A stretch of 64,000 nt of DNA from Shewanella marinintestina (GTDB lineage Bacteria; Pseudomonadota; Gammaproteobacteria; Enterobacterales; Shewanellaceae): positions 1 to 64,000 of the forward strand of contig NZ_JAKILC010000016.1 in assembly GCF_023283845.1 (NCBI RefSeq). Reading direction: 5' to 3'. A model generated the notes under the pieces. The model ran no database searches. It was not told the origin of the DNA and saw only the letters and a program-made list of their open reading frames with translations. Below, in pieces: positions 20,512 through 31,449 of this stretch (the first letter of the stretch is position 1; every line of letters begins with the position of its first letter). Made by a program: the position numbers and the translations under genes.

Positions 20512-21027
20512 ATGGCCGAGAAACGTAATATTTTCCTAGTAGGCCCTATGGGGGCTGGTAAAAGCACTATAGGCCGTCATCTGGCACAGATGCTGCACTT
20601 AGAGTTCCACGATTCAGATCAAGAAATTGAAAGCCGTACAGGTGCCGATATCGCTTGGGTTTTTGATGTTGAAGGTGAAGAGGGTTTCCGCAACCGTGAA
20701 ACACAGGTTGTTGCTGATCTAACCGAAAAGCAGGGTATTGTTTTAGCAACAGGCGGTGGTTCAATCCAAAGCAAAGAGATCCGTAATAATCTTTCTGCTC
20801 GCGGCATCGTTGTCTACCTAGAAACAACGATTGATAAGCAAGTTGCACGTACGCAAAGAGATAAGCGTCGTCCATTGCTTCAAGTTGATGACCCAAGAGA
20901 AGTGCTAGAAAACCTAGCTGAGGTACGTAATCCTCTATATGAAGAGATTGCAGACGTCATTGTAAAGACTGACGAACAAAGTGCCAAAGTTGTAGCAAAC
21001 CAAATTATTGAACAGTTAGGTTTTTAA
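20512..21027 (+). CDS. aroK: Shikimate kinase I
   Basis: A 171-residue P-loop kinase that phosphorylates shikimate in aromatic amino-acid synthesis. Walker [10 protein letters not shown] is at residues 11-19, the shikimate-binding segment includes DSDQEIE and FRNRE, and the substrate loop GGGS and the lid RRPLL are present. It is followed after 3 bp by aroB. This aroK-aroB-damX-dam order is conserved in enteric and marine gammaproteobacteria. Confidence 0.96.
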
Positions 21028-21030
21028 GAT

Positions 21031-22110
21031 ATGACGAAACAAGTTCTGGTTGAGCTCGGAGAGCGAAGTTACCCAATTGAAATTGGCCAGAATTTGTTTT
21101 GTAGTAGCGAGCCTTTGGCTCGCTATCTGCAACATAAAAATATCCTAATCGTCACTAACGAAACGATAGCGCCTCTATACCTTGAAAAGGTACAAGCTAT
21201 GCTGTCGGATTTCGTATGCGTCAAGCCTGTGGTTCTACCCGATGGTGAGCAATACAAAACCCTCGAACAGATGAATTCTATATTCACTTCACTACTAGAA
21301 CAAAACCTAGGCCGTGATACGGTGCTGGTGGCGCTAGGTGGTGGCGTGATTGGTGATATGACAGGCTTTGCCGCTGCGAGTTATCAACGCGGTGTCGACT
21401 TTATTCAAATTCCAACGACGTTACTGTCTCAGGTGGACTCATCTGTTGGTGGTAAAACTGCAGTTAATCACCCATTAGGCAAAAATATGATAGGTGCTTT
21501 CTATCAGCCTAAATGTGTATTGATTGACACTAATTGCTTAAGCACCCTACCCAAGCGTGAGTTTGCAGCAGGGATGGCTGAAGTAATTAAGTATGGTGTT
21601 ATTTGGGATGCAGAATTTTTTGAGTGGCTTGAAAACAATGTCGATGCATTGAAGTCATTGGAAAAAGAAGCACTTGAATATGCTATTAGCCGCTGCTGTG
21701 AAATAAAAGCAGAAGTGGTAGAAAAGGACGAAACTGAGCAAGCAGTTCGAGCATTGTTAAACCTCGGGCATACCTTTGGCCATGCCATCGAAGCTGAAAT
21801 GGGCTACGGCGTATGGTTACATGGTGAAGCAGTATCTGCTGGCACAGTCCTTGCTGCAATAACCTCTAATAAGCTTGGGTTAGTTAATGAGTCAATTGTT
21901 TGTCGGATAACGGCATTGTTAGCCGCATTTGATTTACCAATAACAGCGCCCGAAACAATGAATTTTGAGCAATTCATTAAGCATATGCGCCGCGACAAGA
22001 AGGTGCTTAAAGGCCAGTTACGATTAGTGTTACCTGAAGGCATAGGTCAAGCAGGGATCTATAGTGACGTTACCGATGAGCTACTGGAAGAGGTTATCAA
22101 CTGCGCATAA
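21031..22110 (+). CDS. aroB: 3-dehydroquinate synthase
   Basis: A 359-residue NAD- and metal-dependent enzyme converting DAHP to 3-dehydroquinate, the second shikimate-pathway step. The NAD-binding loop [13 protein letters not shown], the [14 protein letters not shown] block, and metal ligands in the KAEVVEKDE and [12 protein letters not shown] segments are all visible. Three bases separate it from aroK. Confidence 0.97.
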   Translation: MTKQVLVELGERSYPIEIGQNLFCSSEPLARYLQHKNILIVTNETIAPLYLEKVQAMLSDFVCVKPVVLPDGEQYKTLEQMNSIFTSLLEQNLGRDTVLVALGGGVIGDMTGFAAASYQRGVDFIQIPTTLLSQVDSSVGGKTAVNHPLGKNMIGAFYQPKCVLIDTNCLSTLPKREFAAGMAEVIKYGVIWDAEFFEWLENNVDALKSLEKEALEYAISRCCEIKAEVVEKDETEQAVRALLNLGHTFGHAIEAEMGYGVWLHGEAVSAGTVLAAITSNKLGLVNESIVCRITALLAAFDLPITAPETMNFEQFIKHMRRDKKVLKGQLRLVLPEGIGQAGIYSDVTDELLEEVINCA

Positions 22111-22266
22111 ACCATGTAGCAGGTGATCAGTGAACGCATTACTCATTATCAATATATTGTTTTTACAGTCTTCTTTCGACAAAGCTTTTCTTTTTTGTCG
22201 CGCTTCTCTGCTGTCAAAAATTAATGTTACGCCCCGCATGATTCTAGTGAATTGGAGACGAGCCTA

Positions 22267-23715
22267 ATGCCGTTTTCCGATTCAACATTACTCCCCAGCC
22301 AGGATGGTTTACTGCACCGACTATGGCATCTTAGTATTTATGGCCAACAGTTAATGGTATTGACGGGATCAGAAGGAGCCGGCAAAACGACATTAGTGAC
22401 AGCGTTATTAAATGAATTAGAGCAGCATAGCTCAGCTTTCGTTATCTGCCCTAAACACTGTGATAGTGCAGAAATCCGACGTAAAGTTTTGGTGCAGCTA
22501 CTAAACGATCCTGTATTTGATGATGATATTCCGCTGCCTGAAAGCTTGTTAAGTGTGGTTGATTCATTGCCTGCTGAAAGTTGCATTGTGCTGGATGACG
22601 CGCATTTGTTACCACTAGAGATTTGGGCTGAATGCATTGTCCTTAGCCAAATGTCGTTAGCGGGTAAGTCGATTAAAATTTTAATGACATCGCCACAGGA
22701 ATTTTTTGCTGAGGTTTCTAAGCAGCTTCCTGAACATTTAGTTGAGCAAGTCGTAGCAATTGATATTGAGCCATTAGAGCAAATTGAAAGAGAAGGGCTT
22801 TATTACACGTTATTAAACCGCAGTGAACAGCAGCCTTTTACACCAAGAGATATCGTTAAAAATCGTTTGGAGATGCAGCAAGGGACTCCTAAAGAAGTTG
22901 TTGGTTTACTTGAGCTATCGCTCAATGGCGAGCCTACAGAAGCAGCAACAAAAAACCACTTTAAAGCCATTATGACATTATCGCTGCTTGGATTACTGGG
23001 TTTGCTAACATGTTTATGGTGGTTTTTAAAAGCGGACAATTTCCCGCAGCAAACTCGCAATAAAGTTGAGTTTGCCATCCAAGCGAATAGCTCTGCTCGG
23101 GATTTTGTTATCGATTATGCCGAACGAGTACTTGCCAATTACTCATTTTATTATCGTGGAGTGGAATCGAACGCTGCAAGTAATACTAATGTTGAGTTGG
23201 ATATTGTAGTACCAAAAGTGAATCGCAGAGAAGATGATGCAGCCGGAAATGAGAGCCTCTCGATAGCAGAAATTACTAAGCAGCTTGATATGCAAGTTAA
23301 ACCTGAAGCGAATAAAAAGGTCACAAGTTTTACAGCACGCCAAGTAGTGAGCTTTAATGACTCTGCTGATGGTTACTTGGATACCAAGCTAACAAATCCA
23401 ACAGAATTACTAGAAGTTACCAAGCGGTTCATTAAGCCTCGTCAGGGATACACGCTGCAATTAGCGAGTGTTAAGCGCTTAGAGTCTCTTAATAATATGC
23501 TGCTCCTACTCGAAGGAGATTCTCAGGTAAATGTAGCGCGTTATAGAGACCGTTGGGTCGTGCTAACAGGTCACTTTGAAAGCCGAGAAAAAGCATTAAA
23601 ACAGTCAGCATTGCTGATGGAAAAAACCGGGATCCCACAACCTTGGCTCCGAGCTTGGAAAAATCTTAATGAATATGAGTTACAAGAAGTGGTTCCAACT
23701 CGTGAAATTCAATAA
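22267..23715 (+). CDS. damX: DamX-like SPOR-domain cell-division protein
   Basis: A 482-residue membrane protein. The N-terminal half is an AAA/ExeA-like domain with Walker A GSEGAGKTT (about 33-41) and a Walker-B-like IVLDDAHLL. A TM helix follows near residues 235-255, and a C-terminal SPOR domain (about 400-475, GYTLQLASV ... WVVLTGHF) binds denuded septal peptidoglycan. The frame opens at TTG 22252, but ATG 22267 is preferred: GGAGA lies 8 bases before it. Unlike E. coli DamX it keeps an apparent ATPase domain, as in other Shewanella and Vibrio homologues. Located between aroB and dam. Confidence 0.9.
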   Translation: MPFSDSTLLPSQDGLLHRLWHLSIYGQQLMVLTGSEGAGKTTLVTALLNELEQHSSAFVICPKHCDSAEIRRKVLVQLLNDPVFDDDIPLPESLLSVVDSLPAESCIVLDDAHLLPLEIWAECIVLSQMSLAGKSIKILMTSPQEFFAEVSKQLPEHLVEQVVAIDIEPLEQIEREGLYYTLLNRSEQQPFTPRDIVKNRLEMQQGTPKEVVGLLELSLNGEPTEAATKNHFKAIMTLSLLGLLGLLTCLWWFLKADNFPQQTRNKVEFAIQANSSARDFVIDYAERVLANYSFYYRGVESNAASNTNVELDIVVPKVNRREDDAAGNESLSIAEITKQLDMQVKPEANKKVTSFTARQVVSFNDSADGYLDTKLTNPTELLEVTKRFIKPRQGYTLQLASVKRLESLNNMLLLLEGDSQVNVARYRDRWVVLTGHFESREKALKQSALLMEKTGIPQPWLRAWKNLNEYELQEVVPTREIQ

Positions 23716-23769
23716 TAAACAGAGTACAATCGTCAGCTCTCTTTTTTTCACAGTGTTCAATCAATTTAA

Positions 23770-24609
23770 ATGATTAAAAAACAAAGAGCCTTTTTAAAGT
23801 GGGCTGGCGGAAAATTTAAACTGATTGAAGCCTTATCAGCACATTTACCTCAAGGTGGCCGCTTGGTCGAACCTTTTGTTGGTGCCGGCTCAGTATTTCT
23901 CAATACTAATTATGATCGTTATTTATTGTGCGATATTAATCATGACTTGATTAATCTGTATAAGATTGTGCAAAAAGAGCCTGAGAAATACATAAAAGCG
24001 GCTAAAGCACTTTTTGTTCCTGAAATGAATGAAAAAGAAGCCTATTACAAAGTCCGTACAGATTTTAATACCACCAAAGATCCATTTAAGCGTTCTGTTT
24101 ACTTTCTATATATGAACCGCCATGGCTTCAATGGCTTATGCCGTTATAACCGTAAAGGCGGTTTTAATGTGCCGTTTGGTTCTTATAAAAAACCTTACTT
24201 CCCAGAGAAAGAGATCCGTGCTTTTTCAGAAAAAGCCCAAAATGCTGAGTTTCATTGTATTGGTTATGAGCAAGCTATTGAAATGACAAAAACGGGAGAT
24301 GTGGTTTATTGCGATCCGCCTTATGCTCCACTGTCATCAACGGCGAGTTTCACTACCTATGTTGGCAGCGGCTTTTCATTAGATGATCAAGCATTACTTG
24401 CTAGGCACGCTCGCCATACAGCAATAGAAAGAGGTATTCCAGTGCTGATCAGCAACCATGATATCCCACTAACTCGGGAACTGTATCATGGGGCACGATT
24501 TGACACGATCCAGGTACAGCGCAACATTAGTCAGAAAGGCAGCGGGCGTAAGAAGGTTGATGAGCTGATGGCGCTATATGATGACTCTTATCATAGCGAG
24601 AATGACTAA
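23770..24609 (+). CDS. dam: DNA adenine methyltransferase (GATC)
   Basis: A 279-residue N6-adenine methyltransferase. The SAM-binding segments FLKWAGGK (8-15) and EPFVGAGSVF (34-43) and the catalytic DPPY at 182-185 align with E. coli Dam (DPPY at 181-184). LDDQALLARHAR and the target-recognition segment MNRHGFNGLCRYNRKG are also typical. It methylates GATC for mismatch repair strand choice, replication timing and gene regulation. It stands 55 bp after damX in the standard cluster. Confidence 0.96.
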   Translation: MIKKQRAFLKWAGGKFKLIEALSAHLPQGGRLVEPFVGAGSVFLNTNYDRYLLCDINHDLINLYKIVQKEPEKYIKAAKALFVPEMNEKEAYYKVRTDFNTTKDPFKRSVYFLYMNRHGFNGLCRYNRKGGFNVPFGSYKKPYFPEKEIRAFSEKAQNAEFHCIGYEQAIEMTKTGDVVYCDPPYAPLSSTASFTTYVGSGFSLDDQALLARHARHTAIERGIPVLISNHDIPLTRELYHGARFDTIQVQRNISQKGSGRKKVDELMALYDDSYHSEND

Positions 24610-24645
24610 TCTTATTAAGTAGGTGCCGACTTGCTTCAAGCTGAA

Positions 24646-24831
24646 CTAAACGAGCACTTGCTTAACAATAAACAGTAAGCTAGCCACAAATATAAACGCC
24701 AAAATTAGCCCCATGACAATGAAAGGAATTGGGGATTTCGTTTGAAAGTCCCGTTGACGGTTCTTTTCAGTTTGCACGCCGAAAAATGCTGCAATAGTAC
24801 TTAAAAATATCTGCCAAAATCGATGTATCAT
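24646..24831 (-). CDS. Small DUF2970 membrane protein
   Basis: A 61-residue protein of the DUF2970 type: an N-terminal segment with FFGVQTEKNRQRDF, then one TM helix (about 36-57). No function is known. It starts 7 bp after the stop of the upstream secreted-protein gene on the same strand, so the two probably share a transcript, and it runs tail-to-tail with dam. Confidence 0.8.
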   Translation of the reverse strand: MIHRFWQIFLSTIAAFFGVQTEKNRQRDFQTKSPIPFIVMGLILAFIFVASLLFIVKQVLV

Positions 24832-24838
24832 AAGATAA

Positions 24839-25174
24839 CTATTTGTTTAACGGTGAGCTTTTATTGATAGGTGCACTTTCATGACCATAGAGCAGTTCAA
24901 ACAGATCGATGAAATGCAATTGATTTGTTTGACTTTCACCTGTTAACCAACTTTTCCAGCTTAAATCAGTGGATTGGCTGGCGCAGCGGTTACTCGGGTG
25001 GCTTGCTGGAAGACTTGGGTTGTATTGGCTTTGCGGGTCATCACAAACACATGCCGCATTGGCGGTGTTTTCTTCACGATCTGAAGACAATGCAAAACTT
25101 GTGATTGCAGTGCAAGTTAGCGCAAGAATAGCAGCAGACTTTGCTATTGCTGTATTCTGAAATAATCCTTTCAT
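24839..25174 (-). CDS. Small secreted protein of unknown function
   Basis: I do not recognise a named family. The 111-residue product has a signal peptide (about 1-29, ending SFA) and a short mature part with three cysteines (CVC and NRC), proline/serine-rich sequence between them, and an aromatic C-terminal segment (FIDLFELLYG). ATG 25174 is chosen over the GTG at 25177 because AAGGAGG is 4 bases before the ATG and too close to the GTG. It is divergent from rpe and upstream of the DUF2970 gene. Confidence 0.7.
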   Translation of the reverse strand: MKGLFQNTAIAKSAAILALTCTAITSFALSSDREENTANAACVCDDPQSQYNPSLPASHPSNRCASQSTDLSWKSWLTGESQTNQLHFIDLFELLYGHESAPINKSSPLNK

Positions 25175-25374
25175 CACGCCTCCTTATATTACTTGTCGCA
25201 GTATTATAGCAAATGTGGCTATATTTTAAACATTTTTTACTTGTAAATTCTAATTTACTGATTGGTTGAATTATTTTATCGACTCAATTTAGTTGAAATG
25301 GGGGCTTGAGAGTGGAGGGCTAAGTCTACAGCAGGTAGAATGGCGTACTTCTTAAACATTTAGGTGAGTTCGTT

Positions 25375-26049
25375 ATGCGTCCATTTTTGATTGCTCCTTC
25401 TATTTTATCTGCCGATTTTGCGCGTCTAGGTGAAGATGTCGATGCCGTATTAAATGCGGGGGCTGATGTAGTTCATTTTGATGTGATGGATAACCATTAC
25501 GTGCCTAACCTAACTATTGGCCCAATGGTTTGCCAAGCATTGCGCAATTACGGTGTAACTGCTGATATTGATGTGCACTTAATGGTAAAGCCAGTTGATC
25601 GTATTATTCCTGACTTTGCCGACGCAGGCGCTTCGATTATTACTTTCCACCCTGAAGCGTCTGAGCATGTTGACCGTACTTTGCAACTTATCAAAGAGGC
25701 AGGTTGTAAAGCGGGCCTAGTGTTTAACCCTGCTACGCCATTACATTACCTAGACCACGTGATGGATAAGCTTGACGTCATTTTATTGATGTCGGTCAAT
25801 CCTGGGTTCGGCGGTCAGTCATTTATCCCATCGACTCTAGATAAGCTACGTCAAGTTCGTAAGTTGATTGACGACAGCGGGTATGACATTCGTTTGCAAG
25901 TTGATGGCGGCGTAAAAGTCGACAATATTGCGGAAATCGCGGCTGCGGGTGCAGACATGTTTGTTGCTGGTTCAGCCATTTTCAATAAACCAGATTACAA
26001 AGCGGTTATTGATGAAATGCGCAGTGAATTAGCGACTGTAGAGGCCTAG
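25375..26049 (+). CDS. rpe: Ribulose-phosphate 3-epimerase
   Basis: A 224-residue TIM-barrel metalloenzyme interconverting ribulose 5-phosphate and xylulose 5-phosphate in the pentose phosphate pathway. The family start [16 protein letters not shown], the metal-site [14 protein letters not shown] and VHLMV segments, the [12 protein letters not shown] loop and the phosphate-binding LQVDGGV are present. First of the closely spaced rpe-gph-trpS unit (3-bp and 5-bp gaps). Confidence 0.97.
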   Translation: MRPFLIAPSILSADFARLGEDVDAVLNAGADVVHFDVMDNHYVPNLTIGPMVCQALRNYGVTADIDVHLMVKPVDRIIPDFADAGASIITFHPEASEHVDRTLQLIKEAGCKAGLVFNPATPLHYLDHVMDKLDVILLMSVNPGFGGQSFIPSTLDKLRQVRKLIDDSGYDIRLQVDGGVKVDNIAEIAAAGADMFVAGSAIFNKPDYKAVIDEMRSELATVEA

Positions 26050-26052
26050 CCA

Positions 26053-26751
26053 ATGAGCACGTTTAGTCAAATTAAAGCCGTAGCATTTGACTTAGATGGA
26101 ACGCTAATTGATAGCGTTCCGGATCTCGCAGCAGCTACCCGTGCAACACTTGCTGAGTTGAACCTACCACAGTGTAGCGACGATTTGGTTCGTAGCTGGG
26201 TGGGTAATGGTGCTGAGATGCTGATGCGCAGAGCGCTTACTTTCGCGCTTGATACTCAAGTGAGTGAAGAACAGCTACAAAATACCATGCCGCGCTTTAT
26301 GCATTTTTATAAACAAAATCTGCAGCAACATAGTGTGCTTTATCCTCATGTTGAAGCTGTGTTAGCTCAGTTGCAGCAAGCGGGATATCAAATGGCTATT
26401 GTCACCAATAAGCCATATGAATTTACCATTCCTTTATTGAAAGCATTCAATATTGACGGTTACTTTAGCATAGTGCTTGGCGGCGACTCATTAGCTAAGA
26501 TGAAGCCTGATCCTTTGCCGCTACAACACATTTTGCATGAGTGGCAGCTGCAAGTTGAGCAATTATTGATGGTAGGTGACTCAAAGAATGACATTTTAGC
26601 TGCAAAAGCGGCTAAGGTAGCGTCAGCGGGCTTGACCTATGGCTATAACTACGGTGAAGATATTGGGCTAAGCGGCCCTGATGCCGTATGTGAACAATTT
26701 AGTGAAATAACCGCGCTACTTGAACTGCGCGACAACGCAACGGAGCAATAA
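26053..26751 (+). CDS. gph: Phosphoglycolate phosphatase
   Basis: A 232-residue HAD hydrolase with motif [11 protein letters not shown] (about 12-21), motif II IVTNKP, the KPDP segment with the motif III lysine, and motif [13 protein letters not shown]. In this context (rpe-gph-trpS) it is the Gph enzyme that removes 2-phosphoglycolate formed during repair of oxidised DNA ends. Three bases after rpe. Confidence 0.95.
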   Translation: MSTFSQIKAVAFDLDGTLIDSVPDLAAATRATLAELNLPQCSDDLVRSWVGNGAEMLMRRALTFALDTQVSEEQLQNTMPRFMHFYKQNLQQHSVLYPHVEAVLAQLQQAGYQMAIVTNKPYEFTIPLLKAFNIDGYFSIVLGGDSLAKMKPDPLPLQHILHEWQLQVEQLLMVGDSKNDILAAKAAKVASAGLTYGYNYGEDIGLSGPDAVCEQFSEITALLELRDNATEQ

Positions 26752-26756
26752 ACAAG

Positions 26757-27767
26757 ATGACGACCCCCCTAACGAAACCAGTAGTTCTAAGCGGAGCACA
26801 GCCATCAGGCGAGCTTACCATCGGCAACTATATGGGCGCGTTACGTCAGTGGGTTGCAATGCAAGATAGTCATGATTGCCTTTATTGCGTCGTTGACCTG
26901 CATGCGATTACTGTCAGACAAGATCCGGTTAAATTACGTGAAGCGTGTCTTGATACGCTAGCACTGTATTTAGCCTGTGGTGTTGACCCTAAGAAGAGCA
27001 CTGTATTTATTCAGTCTCAAGTACCGCAGCATACACAGCTAGGTTGGGCGCTAAACTGTTACACCCAGATGGGTGAGCTTAACCGTATGACACAGTTTAA
27101 AGATAAATCGCAGAAGCATGCCAATAACATTAACGTGGGTCTATTTGGCTACCCAGTGTTAATGGCTGCAGATATTTTGCTTTATCAAGCAAATGAAATC
27201 CCAGTAGGACAAGATCAAAAGCAACACTTAGAGTTGACTCGCGACATCGCGACACGCTTTAACAATGCTTACGGTGACACCTTTGTGATCCCAGAGCCAT
27301 TCATCCCTGAGCACGGCGCTAAGGTGATGTCGCTACAAGATCCGCTGAAGAAGATGTCTAAGTCTGACGATAACCGTAATAACGTTATTGGTTTGCTTGA
27401 AGATCCTAAAGCGATCATGAAAAAAATCAAGAAGGCGATGACAGATGGCCAAGAGCCACCAGTCGTGCGTTTTGATGTGGCTGAAAAACCTGGTGTATCT
27501 AACCTACTAAGCCTAATGTCTGGTTGTACAGGTCAATCGATTGCTAGCCTTGAAGCTGAATTTGAAGGCAAGATGTATGGTCACTTAAAAGTGGCAACCG
27601 GCGACGCCGTTGTGGGTATGCTAGAGCCACTGCAGCAGCGCTTTAAAGAGTACCGTGCTGATCATGCATTCTTGAATCAAGTAATGAAACAAGGTGCTGA
27701 AAAAGCACAGGCACGTGCTGAAGTCACTATTAAGAGCGTTTACGAAAAGATTGGTCTTATCGTTTAA
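26757..27767 (+). CDS. trpS: Tryptophanyl-tRNA synthetase
   Basis: A 336-residue class I aminoacyl-tRNA synthetase. The HIGH-equivalent TIGN lies in [10 protein letters not shown] and the KMSKS loop is intact in [10 protein letters not shown]. Length matches bacterial TrpRS (about 330-340). It starts 5 bp after gph and ends before a strong terminator. Confidence 0.97.
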   Translation: MTTPLTKPVVLSGAQPSGELTIGNYMGALRQWVAMQDSHDCLYCVVDLHAITVRQDPVKLREACLDTLALYLACGVDPKKSTVFIQSQVPQHTQLGWALNCYTQMGELNRMTQFKDKSQKHANNINVGLFGYPVLMAADILLYQANEIPVGQDQKQHLELTRDIATRFNNAYGDTFVIPEPFIPEHGAKVMSLQDPLKKMSKSDDNRNNVIGLLEDPKAIMKKIKKAMTDGQEPPVVRFDVAEKPGVSNLLSLMSGCTGQSIASLEAEFEGKMYGHLKVATGDAVVGMLEPLQQRFKEYRADHAFLNQVMKQGAEKAQARAEVTIKSVYEKIGLIV

Positions 27768-27785
27768 GCTTAAAGATTTGACAAG

Positions 27786-27813
27786 AAAGCCAGTGATTAT
27801 CACTGGCTTTTTT
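27786..27813 (+). terminator. Intrinsic terminator after trpS
   Basis: An 11-bp stem AAAGCCAGTGA / TCACTGGCTTT with a 3-base loop and T run, 18 bp after trpS. It may also serve the leftward-oriented LysR gene's far side poorly, since that gene ends at 27852. Confidence 0.92.
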
Positions 27814-27851
27814 ATTAGCTATAAAATATTAAATATAAAAAAATCAGATGT

Positions 27852-28721
27852 TTATTGTTGGCTTAGCCAGGTCACAAAGGCTGCAATAGCAGGTTCCTTA
27901 AGGCGACGTTGTTTGCAACTGAAATAGAACTCAAACCCCGTCAACATATCCGGTAGATCGAGCTCAACTAATAAGCCCTTTTCAATATCGGCCTGCACCA
28001 TAAAATCCGATGCAAGCGCAACCCCTTGACCTGCGATAGCCGCTTCAATTGCCATTAATACATGGCTAAAAATATGCTGTTGCTGCGTGGCGGGTAATTG
28101 CTGATTATTGGCTACAAACCATCTATTCCAATCTAAACCTAAAGGCCCTTCATCGACCGTTAATAGTGGTTGTGAGGCTAAGATTTGCTGTGCACTGAGC
28201 TCAAAAGATAGCAGGCTAGGGCTGATAACGGCAATGAGGCGTTCTTTATGCAGTAGATGATGATGGTAGCCAAGTTGACCACTTTGCCCTGTGATAAACA
28301 TATCTGCGACATTGTCACTGAGTTCTGGGTCCGCAGCGATCATATCCAGTCTAATTTTAATTTGTGGATGCTGACGCCTAAAATCACTGAGTCTGGGGAT
28401 CAACCATTTAATCGCAAATGAACTGTATACCGCAAGGCGCAGCTGATCATTGCTGTCACCACTTATCTGCATGCTTAAGTCGCTCAGTTCGTTAAAGATC
28501 CGTTCTAGCTCTTTATATAGCAACTCGCCTTTGCTAGTCAGTCGTAGGTGGCGTCCCTCACGCTTAAATAGTCGCTCGCCATAGTGCTCTTCAAGTTGTT
28601 TAACTTGATGGGAAACCGCACTTTGAGTGATGCATAATTCTGCCGCAGCTCGTGAAAAGTGGGACTGCCTCGCTGCTGCTTCAAATACTTGTAAGGCTCT
28701 GAGTGGTGGGAGTTTGCGCAT
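27852..28721 (-). CDS. LysR-family regulator (GcvA-like)
   Basis: A 289-residue LysR protein with an N-terminal winged helix-turn-helix (about 6-65, SRAAAELCITQSAVSHQVKQLE) and a C-terminal effector domain. The PPLRALQVFEAAARQ opening resembles the GcvA/AmpR branch. It is divergent from the EamA transporter gene at 28865, a common arrangement in which the regulator controls its neighbour, but the ligand cannot be inferred. Confidence 0.88.
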   Translation of the reverse strand: MRKLPPLRALQVFEAAARQSHFSRAAAELCITQSAVSHQVKQLEEHYGERLFKREGRHLRLTSKGELLYKELERIFNELSDLSMQISGDSNDQLRLAVYSSFAIKWLIPRLSDFRRQHPQIKIRLDMIAADPELSDNVADMFITGQSGQLGYHHHLLHKERLIAVISPSLLSFELSAQQILASQPLLTVDEGPLGLDWNRWFVANNQQLPATQQQHIFSHVLMAIEAAIAGQGVALASDFMVQADIEKGLLVELDLPDMLTGFEFYFSCKQRRLKEPAIAAFVTWLSQQ

Positions 28722-28864
28722 TAAGCTTTGCTCTATCTATGAATTCAGTCGGTGATTTACATCATAGTATTAATTTAATTCATACATTGATAAAAAACAT
28801 CATTTTAGTTTGTTTTGATGCAGGCATATCATGCGCGCATATTCAGTTGTATGGTGAAAAACAA

Positions 28865-29774
28865 ATGAAATCTAATGTCATGATTGCCATGGCGATACTC
28901 GTATTCGGTAACCTTTTTAGCGCGCTGTATGATGTTTCGATCAAATGGCTTCCAGAAGGAAGTAATGCGGCGACGTTTTTGTTTATCCGCCAACTGGTAT
29001 CGGTATTGATGCTATTACCTTTGTGGATTTATGCTAAAAGGCCGACAACTCGTCACCTTAAAGTTCACTTTTTTCGCTCTAATACCGGTGCTTTAGGCGC
29101 GGTATGTTTGATTATGGGGCTCATGGCATTGCCAATGGCAACGGTGAGTTCGTTGTTCTTTTCTGCACCTTTGATGATAGTGCTAATGGGCGCTGTGTTT
29201 CTTAAAGAAAAGGTCACGTTGACTCAGTGGTTAGCGACTATTTTGGGATTCATTGGCATTCTAATCTTACTGCGCCCAAGTGAAATTAATTGGTTTGGTA
29301 TTGCAGTATTACTTTCAGCCTTTACCTTCGCACTGAATCAGTTAGCACTGCGTAAGCTGCCTGATACCGAAAACCCAAGTGTGACACTCATGCTTTATAA
29401 CCTGTTAAGTATTCCACTGACATTGGTTATGGTGTTAGTACAAGGCTTAGAGGGCGTGAGCTGGGAGTTGGTCGGAATGGCTGCGTTAAGTAATAGCTTT
29501 TTGCTTGCTTATCATTGGGCATGCGTATTGGCTTACCGTAAGGCTGAAGCGAGCAAAGTTGCGATAGCTGAATACACTGGGTTGCTGTTTTGCGTATTGT
29601 TTGGTTGGTTGCTATTTGATGAGTGGTTAGATGGCTTAAGCTGGGTAGGTGCAGGGTTTATTGTGCTGCCATCATTAATCATTCCTTGGGTATCAGCAAA
29701 GATGGTGAATTTCAGGCCAAAAAAATCATCGAGCCAAAAGCTGGATGATTCTTTAGTTAGGCAGAGAATGCTGA

Positions 29775-29803
<29 letters not shown>
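28865..29803 (+). CDS. DMT-family (EamA) transporter
   Basis: A 312-residue inner-membrane protein with ten predicted hydrophobic segments arranged as two EamA repeats. It belongs to the drug/metabolite transporter superfamily; substrate unknown. The open frame runs upstream into the LysR gene, but ATG 28865 (MKSNVMIAM) is preferred because it places the first TM at the N terminus. Its 3' end overlaps the convergent dolP gene by 29 bp. Likely controlled by the divergent LysR. Confidence 0.87.
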
Positions 29804-30943
<1,140 letters not shown>

Positions 30944-30997
30944 CTATGTTTATTATGCTCATTATTAAAAGGTAAGAGCATATGAAAATTAAACTGT

Positions 30998-31339
30998 TTA
31001 AAAGGCATCGCGGATCCATTGGATCCCATTGGGATCGGCCGCAATGACATCGAACCGACATATCGCGTCAATTCGATTTATTTGTATGTAATGGCTAGCC
31101 GCTTTTCTTATGCGCTGGGTTTGTGCGGTGCTTAACGCATTCACTGCACCACCATAACGCGATGGAGAGCGGTATTTTACCTCAACAAAGACCCAATCCT
31201 TGCCATCTTTCATGATTATGTCGATTTCACCAAAACGGTATCTTACGTTTTGTTCGACAAAACTTAGGCCCTGTTGTTCCAAATATTGCCGTGCTTTATA
31301 TTCGGCAATTTGTCCTTGATTATTGGTGTTTGCCATCAA
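30998..31339 (-). CDS. yraN: YraN / UPF0102 nuclease-like protein
   Basis: A 113-residue protein of the UPF0102 family with a restriction-endonuclease-like core: [13 protein letters not shown], then [11 protein letters not shown] and VFVEVKYRS, giving the E...D...ExK pattern of the fold. Function is not established. It lies between lpoA and diaA on the same strand, as in other gammaproteobacteria. Confidence 0.92.
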   Translation of the reverse strand: MMANTNNQGQIAEYKARQYLEQQGLSFVEQNVRYRFGEIDIIMKDGKDWVFVEVKYRSPSRYGGAVNALSTAQTQRIRKAASHYIQINRIDAICRFDVIAADPNGIQWIRDAF

Positions 31340-31449
31340 ATCCGCTCATCCTTGTAGCTTAAATTTGACTATATCTTAAAGTATTAGCCGCGACTATTTA
31401 CCTCAGCTAATTTAACTGTAAATAAGGCTAAAGGCATTATATATCGACT

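Noticed and set aside
28703..28864. Longer N terminus for the EamA transporter
   Set aside because: It would overlap the divergent LysR gene's start and add a non-membrane segment of 54 residues before the first natural TM helix; ATG 28865 fits better.
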